From Asticcacaulis tiandongensis (GTDB taxonomy: Bacteria; Pseudomonadota; Alphaproteobacteria; Caulobacterales; Caulobacteraceae), in the NCBI RefSeq assembly GCF_006475605.1, contig NZ_SSBC01000010.1, positions 1,178,001-1,242,000 of the forward strand: a DNA stretch of 64,000 nt, written 5' to 3'. Below are positions 1-6,766 of this stretch, one piece after another (position 1 is the stretch's first letter; the number at the start of each line of letters is the position of its first letter). Both the position numbers and the translations under genes were made by a program. The notes beneath the pieces were generated by a model. The model worked only from the letters and a program-made list of their open reading frames with translations, was not told the DNA's origin and searched no databases.

Positions 1-1
1 C

Positions 2-778
2 GTGGGCGACCGCCTGCTGAAACGCTTTTCCGCCGCCAAGGCTCAAAAGGCGGCCGCCGAAGACCGCGAGGACACAAAAGCCGCCCAAGATGCCAAGGAC
101 GAAATGGACGGCCTAGTCCTATTTAAGGGCGACATGCAGACCTTTGTGCGGTTGTACGCCTTCCTGTCGCAGATATTTGACTATGGAAACACGGACATCG
201 AAAAGCGTTTCCTGTTTTATAAACGCTTAATCCCGCTACTGGAGTTCGGGCGCGAGCGCGATACTGTCGATCTGTCCAAGGTAATCCTCACCCATCACAA
301 TCTGCGCAATACAGGTAAGCAGCCGCTGAACCTCCACCCTGGTCAGTCAGAGAAGCTGAAACCCATGGACGCGGCCGGCACGGGTTCGGTGCAGGAAAAA
401 AACAAGGCGCTGCTCAACGAAATTATCGAGAAGGTCAATGGCCTGTTCGAGGGCGAACTGACGGACAATGATCAGTTGGTTTATGTCAACGGTCTGGTCA
501 TGAAAATGGTCGAAAACGAAACGCTGATTCAACAGGCTGCCAACAATTCCAAGGAACAGTTCGCCAATTCGCCGGACCTGAAGACCGCCCTGGTCAATGC
601 CATCATGGATGCACTCGACGCGCATAGCACCATGAGTTCACAAGCGCTGAATTCCGAACGCATACGCGACGGGCTCAAAGATACGCTGCTTGGCCCGGCA
701 GGACTGTACGAAACATTGAGAGCCAAGTCATCGGGCGATCCCGCAATTAGGCCCCATGCTGCCCTCTCATCACAGTGA
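2..778 (+). CDS. hsdR: Type I restriction enzyme subunit R (HsdR), C-terminal part, cut by window edge
   Basis: The frame is open from the first bases of the window, so only the last ~258 residues are seen. The stretch LFKGDMQTFVRLYAFLSQ followed by a charged helix and DLSKVILTHHNLR matches the helical C-terminal region of HsdR, which contacts the methylase (HsdM/HsdS) core of type I restriction-modification complexes. The motor and nuclease domains would lie left of the window, as would hsdM and hsdS in the usual order. The tail after residue ~235 is low in conservation. The apparent GTG at position 2 is not a real start. Assignment rests on recalled family similarity, not a search. Confidence 0.8.
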   Translation: MGDRLLKRFSAAKAQKAAAEDREDTKAAQDAKDEMDGLVLFKGDMQTFVRLYAFLSQIFDYGNTDIEKRFLFYKRLIPLLEFGRERDTVDLSKVILTHHNLRNTGKQPLNLHPGQSEKLKPMDAAGTGSVQEKNKALLNEIIEKVNGLFEGELTDNDQLVYVNGLVMKMVENETLIQQAANNSKEQFANSPDLKTALVNAIMDALDAHSTMSSQALNSERIRDGLKDTLLGPAGLYETLRAKSSGDPAIRPHAALSSQ

Positions 779-981
779 AGGTCTAGTAGGGTTGAGCACT
801 TAGCGCCCATTCCGGACATGCGACACGAACGGCAAAATCTCGAAACCAGACATTGGTTACCGCCCTAGGCGGGCGCGGAACACCGCGCCTTTATCCTTGC
901 CTGCACGAGGGTGAAGCCCTTAGCATTCTTTTCGAATCACGATGCCTTACCTGTGAGGGCATCCAACAAAAGGGGGCGGCT

Positions 982-2715
982 TTGGCGTTCAAACTTCCAG
1001 AAGGTGTCGAACATTCGCTGATGCGGCTAGTGCTGCGGATCGAAGACGATCTGAAGGCGCAACGCACACGCTATCCCTTGTTCGCCGACGCTAGCGTAAT
1101 GGAAGACATGATGGACATCCGCACGGCCATTGAGCGGTTGAGTGTCGATGGAAAGCGTGGCGGGCACAGCACCTATGATTATGTGCGGCGACTGATCATT
1201 ATTGCTGACGCGGCCCAGCGGCTTTCAAAGTTCTTTGATGAGACGGAACGGGGGCAGGTGTTTCTGCTCTCGACGGACCTACCCATCGATCAGGCCAGCT
1301 ACGCGGGCATACCCAGAGGGACGCCACTGGCCGATGTACTGAACGCCCTGTCAATTGTCGCCGAGAACGAGGCCTATCAGGCTGAGAATGGCTATAAGGA
1401 GTCGGTTTTCTCACATCTGGCTTCAGCTGAAGAGGATTTCGATATCATCCGCGGGGACCCTAATCCGGCCATTCTCCATCGGGATGGTGACCGTTACAGG
1501 CGTACCTTCCCCTCCCCCCATCGCGAGTTCATCCTGTTAGTCGACGCCATTCAAACCGCTTTACAAAGGCGCGGACAGGACGCTGTCGAGCGCGCGTCTA
1601 TTCAAAACATTACGCGTTTTGTACGGGATGCTTTCGATGTGCGTCACGACTCGTCCTACCCACAGCGCTTGTTTGCGATAGCCAATGAGGCACCCCACAT
1701 ACTGCGTAAGCGGGGCACACCAGCACAGCGTCAGGTTTTTAACGCCCGACTGCACCCGAATTTCGCAGGTCTGGAGACAGTTTCCGACGCGTTGACCGCG
1801 ATGTCGCAAATCGCGGTACAGGCCGGCGCCCGCGGTGGGCCCGCCGAGCAAGCCCCCCTGCCGACTGCTCTGTCACCTCAGGTGATCGCCGAGATCGAGA
1901 AATTGGTTCCTGATCAGCAGATCGCGCCCGTCCAGTTCCAGTTTACGGGTACCAAACTCTCCGTCCTGCACACCCCTGCCACCCCCACCGCCGGGGATAA
2001 GGCACTGGTCGCATCAGTACGGAGAGCTGTCGTGCAAGCCGGCGACGATCTGCTGGCTGACCTTGCCACATCGCAATGCGATCCACGCTTCCTCAAAAGG
2101 ATGCAAACCCTGCACGGGGAGGTCTGCGACAATAATGACATCGTCTATATCGGCATTCAAAGCCAACAGTGTCAAATTGCCGCCAGGGCTTATGAAGACG
2201 AGTTTGCGCCTCACTACATCGCGCTTTTGGCCAGCTACTTTGCCACTTTAACCGACTATGTGGCTCAGTTTCCCGATTGGCACCGCTTCTTGGAAAAGTC
2301 TGTGTCTGCGAAAATCCTCGAAGCTGAACTTCTGGAAGACCTCAGAGCCGTACTGACGGATATGACGTCCGCTATAGCTGTGCCGGACGCAGTCGAACAC
2401 GAGGTCACCGAAAAGCTCGAATGGCTGAGCAGCTTAATTAGCGAGGATCAACCAGTCTCCAAAAAGCGCGTGCTCGCAGTTGCGCTCTCGCTGCAAAACC
2501 TAGCGACAGTCGTGGTAAAATGGGGCACTGGGTTGGCGGCAAAGACAGCGGAGAAGACACAAGACTATCTCTCCACAGCCGCCGCGCTCGGCATTGTGAC
2601 GCTGATCGGTAATGTGCTTTGGCGGTTCATTCCGATCTCCAATCTAATCGCCAAGCAACCTTGGCTTCAGCAATCCCTACAATGGTTGAAAGAGCTCGCT
2701 GACGTGTTGAAATGA
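982..2715 (+). CDS. Unrecognised 577-residue protein downstream of hsdR
   Basis: I do not recognise a family. The reading frame is open back to a TTG at 853, but the best start is the TTG at 982, which has AGGGGG at 971-976 at good spacing. The body is mostly predicted helical and acidic, with a Pro/Ala-rich linker near residues 300-315. A weakly hydrophobic stretch near the C-terminus (YLSTAAALGIVTLIGNVLW) is followed by an amphipathic Trp-rich tail, suggesting membrane association at the C-terminus. No nucleotide-binding, nuclease or protease motif is visible. It follows the restriction gene on the same strand by ~200 bp, so it may be part of the same defence or mobile module. That role is inference only. 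Confidence 0.65.
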   Translation: MAFKLPEGVEHSLMRLVLRIEDDLKAQRTRYPLFADASVMEDMMDIRTAIERLSVDGKRGGHSTYDYVRRLIIIADAAQRLSKFFDETERGQVFLLSTDLPIDQASYAGIPRGTPLADVLNALSIVAENEAYQAENGYKESVFSHLASAEEDFDIIRGDPNPAILHRDGDRYRRTFPSPHREFILLVDAIQTALQRRGQDAVERASIQNITRFVRDAFDVRHDSSYPQRLFAIANEAPHILRKRGTPAQRQVFNARLHPNFAGLETVSDALTAMSQIAVQAGARGGPAEQAPLPTALSPQVIAEIEKLVPDQQIAPVQFQFTGTKLSVLHTPATPTAGDKALVASVRRAVVQAGDDLLADLATSQCDPRFLKRMQTLHGEVCDNNDIVYIGIQSQQCQIAARAYEDEFAPHYIALLASYFATLTDYVAQFPDWHRFLEKSVSAKILEAELLEDLRAVLTDMTSAIAVPDAVEHEVTEKLEWLSSLISEDQPVSKKRVLAVALSLQNLATVVVKWGTGLAAKTAEKTQDYLSTAAALGIVTLIGNVLWRFIPISNLIAKQPWLQQSLQWLKELADVLK

Positions 2716-2744
2716 GCAGCATTGCCTAAGTCGTGTCTGCCCGT

Positions 2745-2933
2745 CTACACCGTAACTGAAACGGGGATAAGCCCGCCTGGTGGCTCTAGTTGCTCTGGCA
2801 CCAGTCGTGTCGGCGCCCAATGTAGACATTCTTGGTGCGAAGGATAATTTTGCCGGAAAGCGGACGACCGAACGCTGCCTAGAGCATTGATGACTTCATC
2901 GCCTTGAGCTAGTTTCGCCATGTTGACAGACAT
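2745..2933 (-). CDS. Doubtful small ORF, 62 residues
   Basis: This is a minus-strand frame in the gap between the 577-residue protein and the Cys-rich gene. From the ATG at 2933 it encodes a 62-residue product with balanced composition and a Pro-rich end (EPPGGLIPVSV). No strong ribosome binding site is visible and I recognise no family. The protein-like composition is the only argument for it, so it may be chance. Confidence 0.22.
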   Translation of the reverse strand: MSVNMAKLAQGDEVINALGSVRSSAFRQNYPSHQECLHWAPTRLVPEQLEPPGGLIPVSVTV

Positions 2934-2980
2934 CACGAACCCGAACAAATTCACCACTCACAATTGCATCGAGTAGTAAA

Positions 2981-3451
2981 ATGAGTGTTACGGACGGCAA
3001 GCTGGCGGAGATTTGGAATCAGACCAAAATTCCAGTGATCCTCCGGAGGGATGGTAACGGCGAGAGATTGCGAGCCAGGCTGCCTTTCAGCGAAAGCAAT
3101 CGCACTTGGTTGCAGACATGCGGCAAATCAGCCCCGGTTTGGATGTCAAACCCTAAGCTTTTATGCTGGGAACTTCCCAAAAGTTGGTTCAACAAATTCG
3201 TCGATAGCGCTCTTGTAAAATATGGCCAGTTGTATGTGATCCAACCCTACCGCGAACAAGAAATCTGCGCGCGTGCTTGCATGGAAGCAACTGGTCACGA
3301 ATGCCAATGCTCATGCATGGGAGCGCATCATGGAAGCGGCAGTAGCGGGGGGTGGTTTGAAGTCTCTGAGACGTTTGCCGTTCGCCACTCCAAGCCGGAA
3401 CTAGCATGTCGACTGATGGTTGCTCGATCTTCGCCGCCTACAAGAGGCTAG
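2981..3451 (+). CDS. Conserved hypothetical protein with Cys cluster, 156 residues
   Basis: The centre carries a Tyr/Gln/Glu-rich block (YGQLYVIQPYREQEIC) followed by a dense Cys cluster, CARACMEATGHECQCSCMG, then a WFEVSETFA block. I recall this order from unannotated proteins found sporadically across proteobacteria, often in variable regions. The six cysteines within ~20 residues suggest metal binding or a structural zinc site. No function is known to me. The start ATG at 2981 lacks a strong ribosome binding site (GAG about 10 nt upstream). It stands alone between accessory genes. Family recognition is from memory; the metal-binding role is inferred. Confidence 0.6.
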   Translation: MSVTDGKLAEIWNQTKIPVILRRDGNGERLRARLPFSESNRTWLQTCGKSAPVWMSNPKLLCWELPKSWFNKFVDSALVKYGQLYVIQPYREQEICARACMEATGHECQCSCMGAHHGSGSSGGWFEVSETFAVRHSKPELACRLMVARSSPPTRG

Positions 3452-3698
3452 GTGCTGCCGGTCGCCTCACTACTCTACAGTACCCCCATGCCCTTCAGGA
3501 GGCACGATAGTTTCAGTTGGCTGGCTTTGCATCGGAAGAACCTTAGTCCGCACTAAGGGATAAAATTCCAGGGGGCAAAGTCGCTATCACCGCGGCAAGC
3601 ACTGGGGGGAACAGGTCCGTATGGCGCAATGGTGGGCAGCGGCGACGTCACTTGGTGACACTATCATCACAGGAACGACAGTCGCGTTGTAGGCCATT

Positions 3699-4310
3699 CT
3701 AAGCTGCCTTTTTTGCTTTGTGAGCTATAATAATTTCTTCCTGCGTCTTCAGGGATGCCATGACGGCTTCGGCGGTATGCTTATGAGTCTTGGTGAAGAT
3801 TTTGCCAGCAACCGTATCAATCATCGCAAACCGCCAGTCTGAGTAGGCGTTTTGTTGCAAAATGAGCTCCATCAGATGAATGCCCATTCCTGCTACTGCC
3901 GATGTCAGTCGCTCATCTTTGTACATCCAGGGTACATAGGTCGTAATCACGCCCTTCTTTTCCAAGGCGAAGGTCGGCCTCAACGTGACGATTAGCTCAT
4001 TTTGGGGCCCCGCGAACTCCCCGACCGGAGGCTGGTGCGCTTTTCCGGGATTGGCCAATTTCCAGTTATACATACCCTTGAGTGCATCATGATTATCCTG
4101 CCTTTGATGGGCTTTGGACATATTCATCATCACGTCACCGACGGCCTGATCGAACGATTTATCGTCTAAGAAAATTTGACCCGCCGCTCGCTTCGCCGCC
4201 CAAAAGTAATCCCTGCCCCCAGGCTCAGCGTATTGAGCCAATTTTCTTGTCCGTGCAACCGAATCGAGGCAATCATGGAATAGAAACGTAGTTAAGCTCA
4301 TCCGAGTCAT
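3699..4310 (-). CDS. Unknown 203-residue protein, last gene of the microprotein block
   Basis: The start ATG at 4310 has AGGAG seven bases upstream (4319-4323 region), which is good evidence for translation. The product is soluble-looking, with a Lys/Ala-rich helical C-terminus (HKAKKAA) and a central Pro-containing loop (GKAHQPPVGEFAGPQNE). I recognise no domain. It lies 69 bp downstream of the 32-residue CxxC gene and continues the same-strand series that starts at 6308, so it is probably co-transcribed. The conserved-looking His, Asp and Cys near the N-terminus (FHDCLDS) could be functional but this is guesswork. Confidence 0.6.
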   Translation of the reverse strand: MTRMSLTTFLFHDCLDSVARTRKLAQYAEPGGRDYFWAAKRAAGQIFLDDKSFDQAVGDVMMNMSKAHQRQDNHDALKGMYNWKLANPGKAHQPPVGEFAGPQNELIVTLRPTFALEKKGVITTYVPWMYKDERLTSAVAGMGIHLMELILQQNAYSDWRFAMIDTVAGKIFTKTHKHTAEAVMASLKTQEEIIIAHKAKKAA

Positions 4311-4379
4311 ATTCGGTCTCCTTGGGGTTCAGCACCAAGGACGTGCTGATTCGAAAAGGTTAACAACGAACAATTTTCA

Positions 4380-4478
4380 CTAAAACTGGAACTTGTGATT
4401 AGGTGTGGCCCAACCGCATCGAAAGCAAACCACTGTCAGATGCTGGCTGACATGCCGATGACCTGATGGCGCGGTCAT
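4380..4478 (-). CDS. 32-residue microprotein with CxxC
   Basis: The ATG at 4478 overlaps the stop of the preceding proline-rich gene (ATGA) and is preceded by AGGAAGAA, a good ribosome binding site. The product ends with VVCFRCGWATPNHKFQF, a single CxxC knuckle followed by His, which resembles half of a zinc ribbon. The overlap and ribosome site argue that it is translated. No known family is recognised. It could bind zinc as a dimer or together with a partner from the same operon; that is inference. Confidence 0.5.
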   Translation of the reverse strand: MTAPSGHRHVSQHLTVVCFRCGWATPNHKFQF

Positions 4479-4576
4479 TTCTTCCTAGAGTTCGGCGGTG
4501 GCGGTGGCGGTGGCGGTACAGCGGTCATTTTCGGCGGGAACGCACCGTTTCCAATGAATGTAGGCTTTTTACTCAA
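4475..4576 (-). CDS. Proline-rich microprotein 4 (33 residues, TTG start)
   Basis: Reading from a TTG at 4576 gives a 33-residue product whose second half is KMTAVPPPPPPPPNSRKK. The start lies one base after the stop of the upstream gene and has GAAGGGG nine bases before it. The N-terminal part (GNGAFPPKMT) aligns with the two upstream microproteins around a shared Gly-x-Pro...Met-Thr-(Pro) core, so these look like tandem duplicates that have diverged. The Pro run encoded by repeating CCG/CCA codons could be a ligand for SH3/EVH1-like or other poly-Pro binding domains, or a flexible spacer. Function unknown. Confidence 0.55.
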   Translation of the reverse strand: MSKKPTFIGNGAFPPKMTAVPPPPPPPPNSRKK

Positions 4577-4577
4577 T

Positions 4578-4703
4578 CTACTTCCCCTTCTGAGGAAGTG
4601 ACTTGGCAGCAGGCGGACTGGGCGGGGGCGGAGGCGGAAGTGCCGGCGCGGGCGTCATTAAACGGGCCGGCATACCGTCTTGCGCAATTTTCCGTTCAGT
4701 CAC
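4578..4703 (-). CDS. Proline-rich microprotein 3 (41 residues, GTG start)
   Basis: A GTG at 4703 overlaps the upstream gene by eight bases (GTGACTGA), the same overlap geometry as seen between the membrane protein and the first microprotein. AGAGGA precedes it at normal spacing. The product contains DGMPARLMTPAPALPPPPPP and ends with Lys residues. The core G-M-P-x-R-x-MTP matches the neighbours. An internal ATG at 4673 is a weaker alternative start without a comparable ribosome site. No known family; the paralogy to its neighbours is visible by eye. Confidence 0.55.
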   Translation of the reverse strand: MTERKIAQDGMPARLMTPAPALPPPPPPSPPAAKSLPQKGK

Positions 4704-4797
4704 GTGTCTTTCCTCTCTTTGCTGGTGGTGCCGGCGGCGGCGGGGGTGTCATCGGTCGGGATGGTACGCCGCCTTTTTCCTGGTAACCGGAACTCAT
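4696..4797 (-). CDS. Proline-rich microprotein 2 (33 residues)
   Basis: The ATG at 4797 is one base after the stop of microprotein 1 and has AGAGGA at good spacing inside the end of that gene. The product carries GGVPSRPMTPPPPPAPPAKR and ends in a basic tail. It shares the Gly-Val/Met-Pro-x-Arg-x-Met-Thr-Pro-Pro core with microproteins 3 and 4. The tight spacing implies translational coupling. Function is unknown; basic ends plus poly-Pro suggest protein-protein binding. Confidence 0.55.
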   Translation of the reverse strand: MSSGYQEKGGVPSRPMTPPPPPAPPAKRGKTRD

Positions 4798-4798
4798 G

Positions 4799-4945
4799 CT
4801 ATTCCTCTTCGTTAATAATAGTTGGCGGTGGATCTTGAGGCGTGGTCGGCTGGGGCGGAGACGCTTCTTCTGGAATTGGCGTCATATTCCTCGCATCAAT
4901 TGCCTTTTGCAAAGGATCAACCGGCAGAAAATTTTCATCACTCAT
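4799..4945 (-). CDS. Proline-rich microprotein 1 (48 residues)
   Basis: The ATG at 4945 overlaps the 3' end of the membrane protein gene by eight bases (ATGAGTGA) and is preceded by AGGAGGGG, a strong ribosome binding site. The product is acidic at both ends, with a central ARNMTPIPEEASPPQPTTPQ segment. The Met-Thr-Pro motif links it to the three basic microproteins downstream, although its proline stretch is broken by Glu, Gln and Thr. The overlap argues for translational coupling to the membrane protein. No known family. Confidence 0.6.
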   Translation of the reverse strand: MSDENFLPVDPLQKAIDARNMTPIPEEASPPQPTTPQDPPPTIINEEE

Positions 4946-5597
4946 GGGATTCGACCCCTCCTATGCTGGACTGGGAGTCAGACTGTATTTGACTCGCCTC
5001 GATGATTAAATCTACTTTCGAATTCGCAACGACACTCGGCATTTCGAACACCACCTGAGGCCTTTGGACACTTGGCGTTTCGGCTACCTTCTTCTGAGTA
5101 TAACCTGCATTTCCAATGCAGAAGATAATTGTCAGCACAATGCCTAAGAAAAACGCGATCGCTGATGACCAGTTCACAACAGCCAAGGTTTTGTTCCACC
5201 GGCTCCGTTTGTTTTCAAACTTTTTGTCCTGCTTAAGATACCACTGTTCGCAGAAGTAGATATGCCTTTTCACTGCCTGATTACTGATCAAGAACGAAAA
5301 CATTGTTGCCGTCACAGCCACGCCAAAGGCGATCCAAGATCCGTACAGTAACCACAATTGAGCGGTAGATGGAGCTTTGATGATGTCTTTCAAAAACGTC
5401 ACGGAGAGAGCGAGAAATGCCGTTGATAGCGTAAGCACCTGCTTGTCAAAGGCATCGTGGTTCGCAGCAATTATCTTCCAGCCGTCGGCCTCGTGTCGAT
5501 CATACAGTTCTTGAAGCCTGAGCTTGTGTTTATCGTCCGCTTCTTTCCTTACGACATCCTGCTGCACAGGTCGCTTCCACTTGAACTTAGCCAACAC
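4938..5597 (-). CDS. Three-pass membrane protein of the microprotein block
   Basis: A 219-residue product. The N-terminal ~50 residues are charged and helical (a likely coiled coil, KHKLRLQELYDRHEADGW). Three hydrophobic segments follow at about residues 55-75, 82-107 and 139-163, with a basic loop between the second and third. The last ~50 residues are a polar, Ser/Gln-rich tail. The layout recalls small membrane effectors of the SLATT type (two-TM effectors linked to nucleotide-signalled defence), but I cannot show homology. The start is GTG at 5597 or TTG at 5594; GGAG lies just upstream and fits the TTG spacing better. It overlaps microprotein 1 by eight bases. Confidence 0.65.
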   Translation of the reverse strand: MLAKFKWKRPVQQDVVRKEADDKHKLRLQELYDRHEADGWKIIAANHDAFDKQVLTLSTAFLALSVTFLKDIIKAPSTAQLWLLYGSWIAFGVAVTATMFSFLISNQAVKRHIYFCEQWYLKQDKKFENKRSRWNKTLAVVNWSSAIAFFLGIVLTIIFCIGNAGYTQKKVAETPSVQRPQVVFEMPSVVANSKVDLIIEASQIQSDSQSSIGGVESHE

Positions 5598-5695
5598 TTT
5601 ACTCCGGCTTTGTCATCACTAAGCTTCATGATAGGCCGTAAGCATGTCAAGCTAGAAGCGCCGCCGTGACACCATAGATTGAATCATGGTTGAGG

Positions 5696-5977
5696 CTACA
5701 AACCCCAATTCTTTCTGATGTATTCCGCGACTTCATCTGAGACGTTCTGCCATGAGGCATTATTGTTCGTAGCATCCACTACATAAACAGAATCATTCCT
5801 GTCCATAACCGCCCACAAGCGCGTCACAGCCTGCGAGGCCGTCAGGGTCGAATTGACATACCAATACGATTTGTGGATTTTGGCCCAGCCCCCTAGCGTC
5901 TTAATTTCGGCGATAACTTTCTCATAGTTTTGTCCGGGTGCGTACAAATCATATGAAATGTGAAGATTGTTAGCCAT
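5696..5977 (-). CDS. SinR-family protein (Cas2/VapD-like fold)
   Basis: A 93-residue product beginning MANNLHISYDLYAPGQNY and containing a HKSYWYVNS block and VYVVDATNNNASW. I recall this pattern from the family databases call SinR family, small proteins with a Cas2/VapD-like ferredoxin fold (beta-strand N-terminus ending in Tyr-Asp, here ISYDL). Some relatives are ribonucleases or toxins; activity here is not shown. The ATG at 5977 is chosen because AAGGA sits eight bases upstream; a GTG six bases earlier is too close to it. No CRISPR array or other cas gene is present, so this is not a CRISPR adaptation gene. Confidence 0.7.
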   Translation of the reverse strand: MANNLHISYDLYAPGQNYEKVIAEIKTLGGWAKIHKSYWYVNSTLTASQAVTRLWAVMDRNDSVYVVDATNNNASWQNVSDEVAEYIRKNWGL

Positions 5978-6068
5978 GTGCACTATCCTTCTGATGTCTT
6001 CTTTTGCCAGCGCTTAATTGCGTCTGTTTGTCGTTGAGAAATGGGGCCGCGAATGCGACCCCGCTCTG

Positions 6069-6308
6069 TTAGCCCTTCGGCGGGTTCGGATCGCGCCCGT
6101 GGCTATCGCTTTGAGCGATGCGGCCGTCCAGATTATGGATGCGAAGCTCCGTCCTCTGGTTTTGGCTTACCTGCCGGCCGTAATCGATAGCCTCACGCTT
6201 TGTGTCGAAATGGCCAGAAGAACGTTCACCGCCTCCGCGCTTCACGTCCCAGCCGCCACCAGCATTGGGTACGACATGATGGCTGTCGGGACCTTTTTTG
6301 CCTGCCAT
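6069..6308 (-). CDS. DUF2188 domain protein
   Basis: A 79-residue product with the DUF2188 pattern: HHVVPNAGGGWDVKRGGGER, a Thr-Lys-x-Glu-Ala helix, and the ending GRDPNPPKG. The family is widespread, small, basic and of unknown function, often on plasmids and islands. AGGAGAG lies five bases before the ATG at 6308. It is the first gene of the minus-strand block and its promoter must lie in the 6309-6442 gap, which carries the two operator-like repeats. Confidence 0.8.
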   Translation of the reverse strand: MAGKKGPDSHHVVPNAGGGWDVKRGGGERSSGHFDTKREAIDYGRQVSQNQRTELRIHNLDGRIAQSDSHGRDPNPPKG

Positions 6309-6342
6309 GAGAACTCTCCTTTATGGCTGCTAAAAACAAAAA

Positions 6343-6415
6343 GTATCGCTACTCCGAACAAATATGGTGAACGCCTTTCGCCTTGTCAAGGACGTAATGT
6401 ATCGCTACTCTGAAC
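6343..6415. promoter_or_regulatory. Two direct repeats, probable XRE operators
   Basis: GTATCGCTACTCYGAAC occurs at 6343-6359 and again at 6399-6415 with one difference (C/T). Each copy contains the short dyad GTA-TCGC-TAC. One copy is ~35 bp before the DUF2188 start (minus strand), the other ~28 bp before the XRE start (plus strand), the expected positions for a repressor acting on two divergent promoters. Binding by the adjacent XRE protein is inferred from location. Confidence 0.6.
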
Positions 6416-6442
6416 TTAATTTCATTTTAAATGGAGACATCT

Positions 6443-6766
6443 GTGGCCACGCCATTAGGCGAAAAAATCCGCGACCTTCGAAAAGCGAAGGGTTATACCC
6501 TTGATAGGCTCGCCGAGTTGTCAGATTCGAGTAAGAGCTATATCTGGGAACTGGAAAATAAAAACCCGCCCCGACCTTCGGCGGAGAAAATCGGCAAGAT
6601 CGCTGCGGTATTGGGCGTCACCGCCGATTATCTTATTGACCCTACAGACGCTATTAAGGTCGAAGACGCAACTGACAACGCTTTTTTTCGTAAGTATCGG
6701 GAGATGGATCCCACCACCAAAGAAAAAATCCGGCGTATGCTCGATGTCTTAGGTGATGATGAATGA
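6443..6766 (+). CDS. XRE-family transcriptional regulator
   Basis: A 107-residue DNA-binding protein with a Cro/C1-type helix-turn-helix over residues ~5-60 (GEKIRDLRKAKGYTLDRLAE, then SKSYIWELENK). The C-terminal ~45 residues form a charged helical dimerisation-like tail. The GTG at 6443 is preferred over the ATG at 6431 because GGAGA lies six bases before it and no ribosome site precedes the ATG. The gene overlaps the ImmA gene by four bases (ATGA). This arrangement is that of ImmR/ImmA and DdrO/PprI pairs, in which the protease cleaves the repressor to induce a mobile element or stress genes. Confidence 0.9.
   Translation: MATPLGEKIRDLRKAKGYTLDRLAELSDSSKSYIWELENKNPPRPSAEKIGKIAAVLGVTADYLIDPTDAIKVEDATDNAFFRKYREMDPTTKEKIRRMLDVLGDDE

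Noticed and set aside
4466-4815. Plus-strand frames rich in Trp, Arg and Gly over the microprotein genes
   Set aside because: They are the complement of the Pro-codon runs on the minus strand. They have no ribosome site and odd composition, while the minus-strand frames have both ribosome sites and shared motifs.
5696-5977. A cas2 gene of a CRISPR system
   Set aside because: The fold resemblance is there, but no cas1, no other cas gene and no repeat-spacer array is present in the window.
6018-6413. Plus-strand frame of 131 codons over the DUF2188 gene
   Set aside because: The minus-strand DUF2188 gene has a clear family match and ribosome site; this is its shadow.
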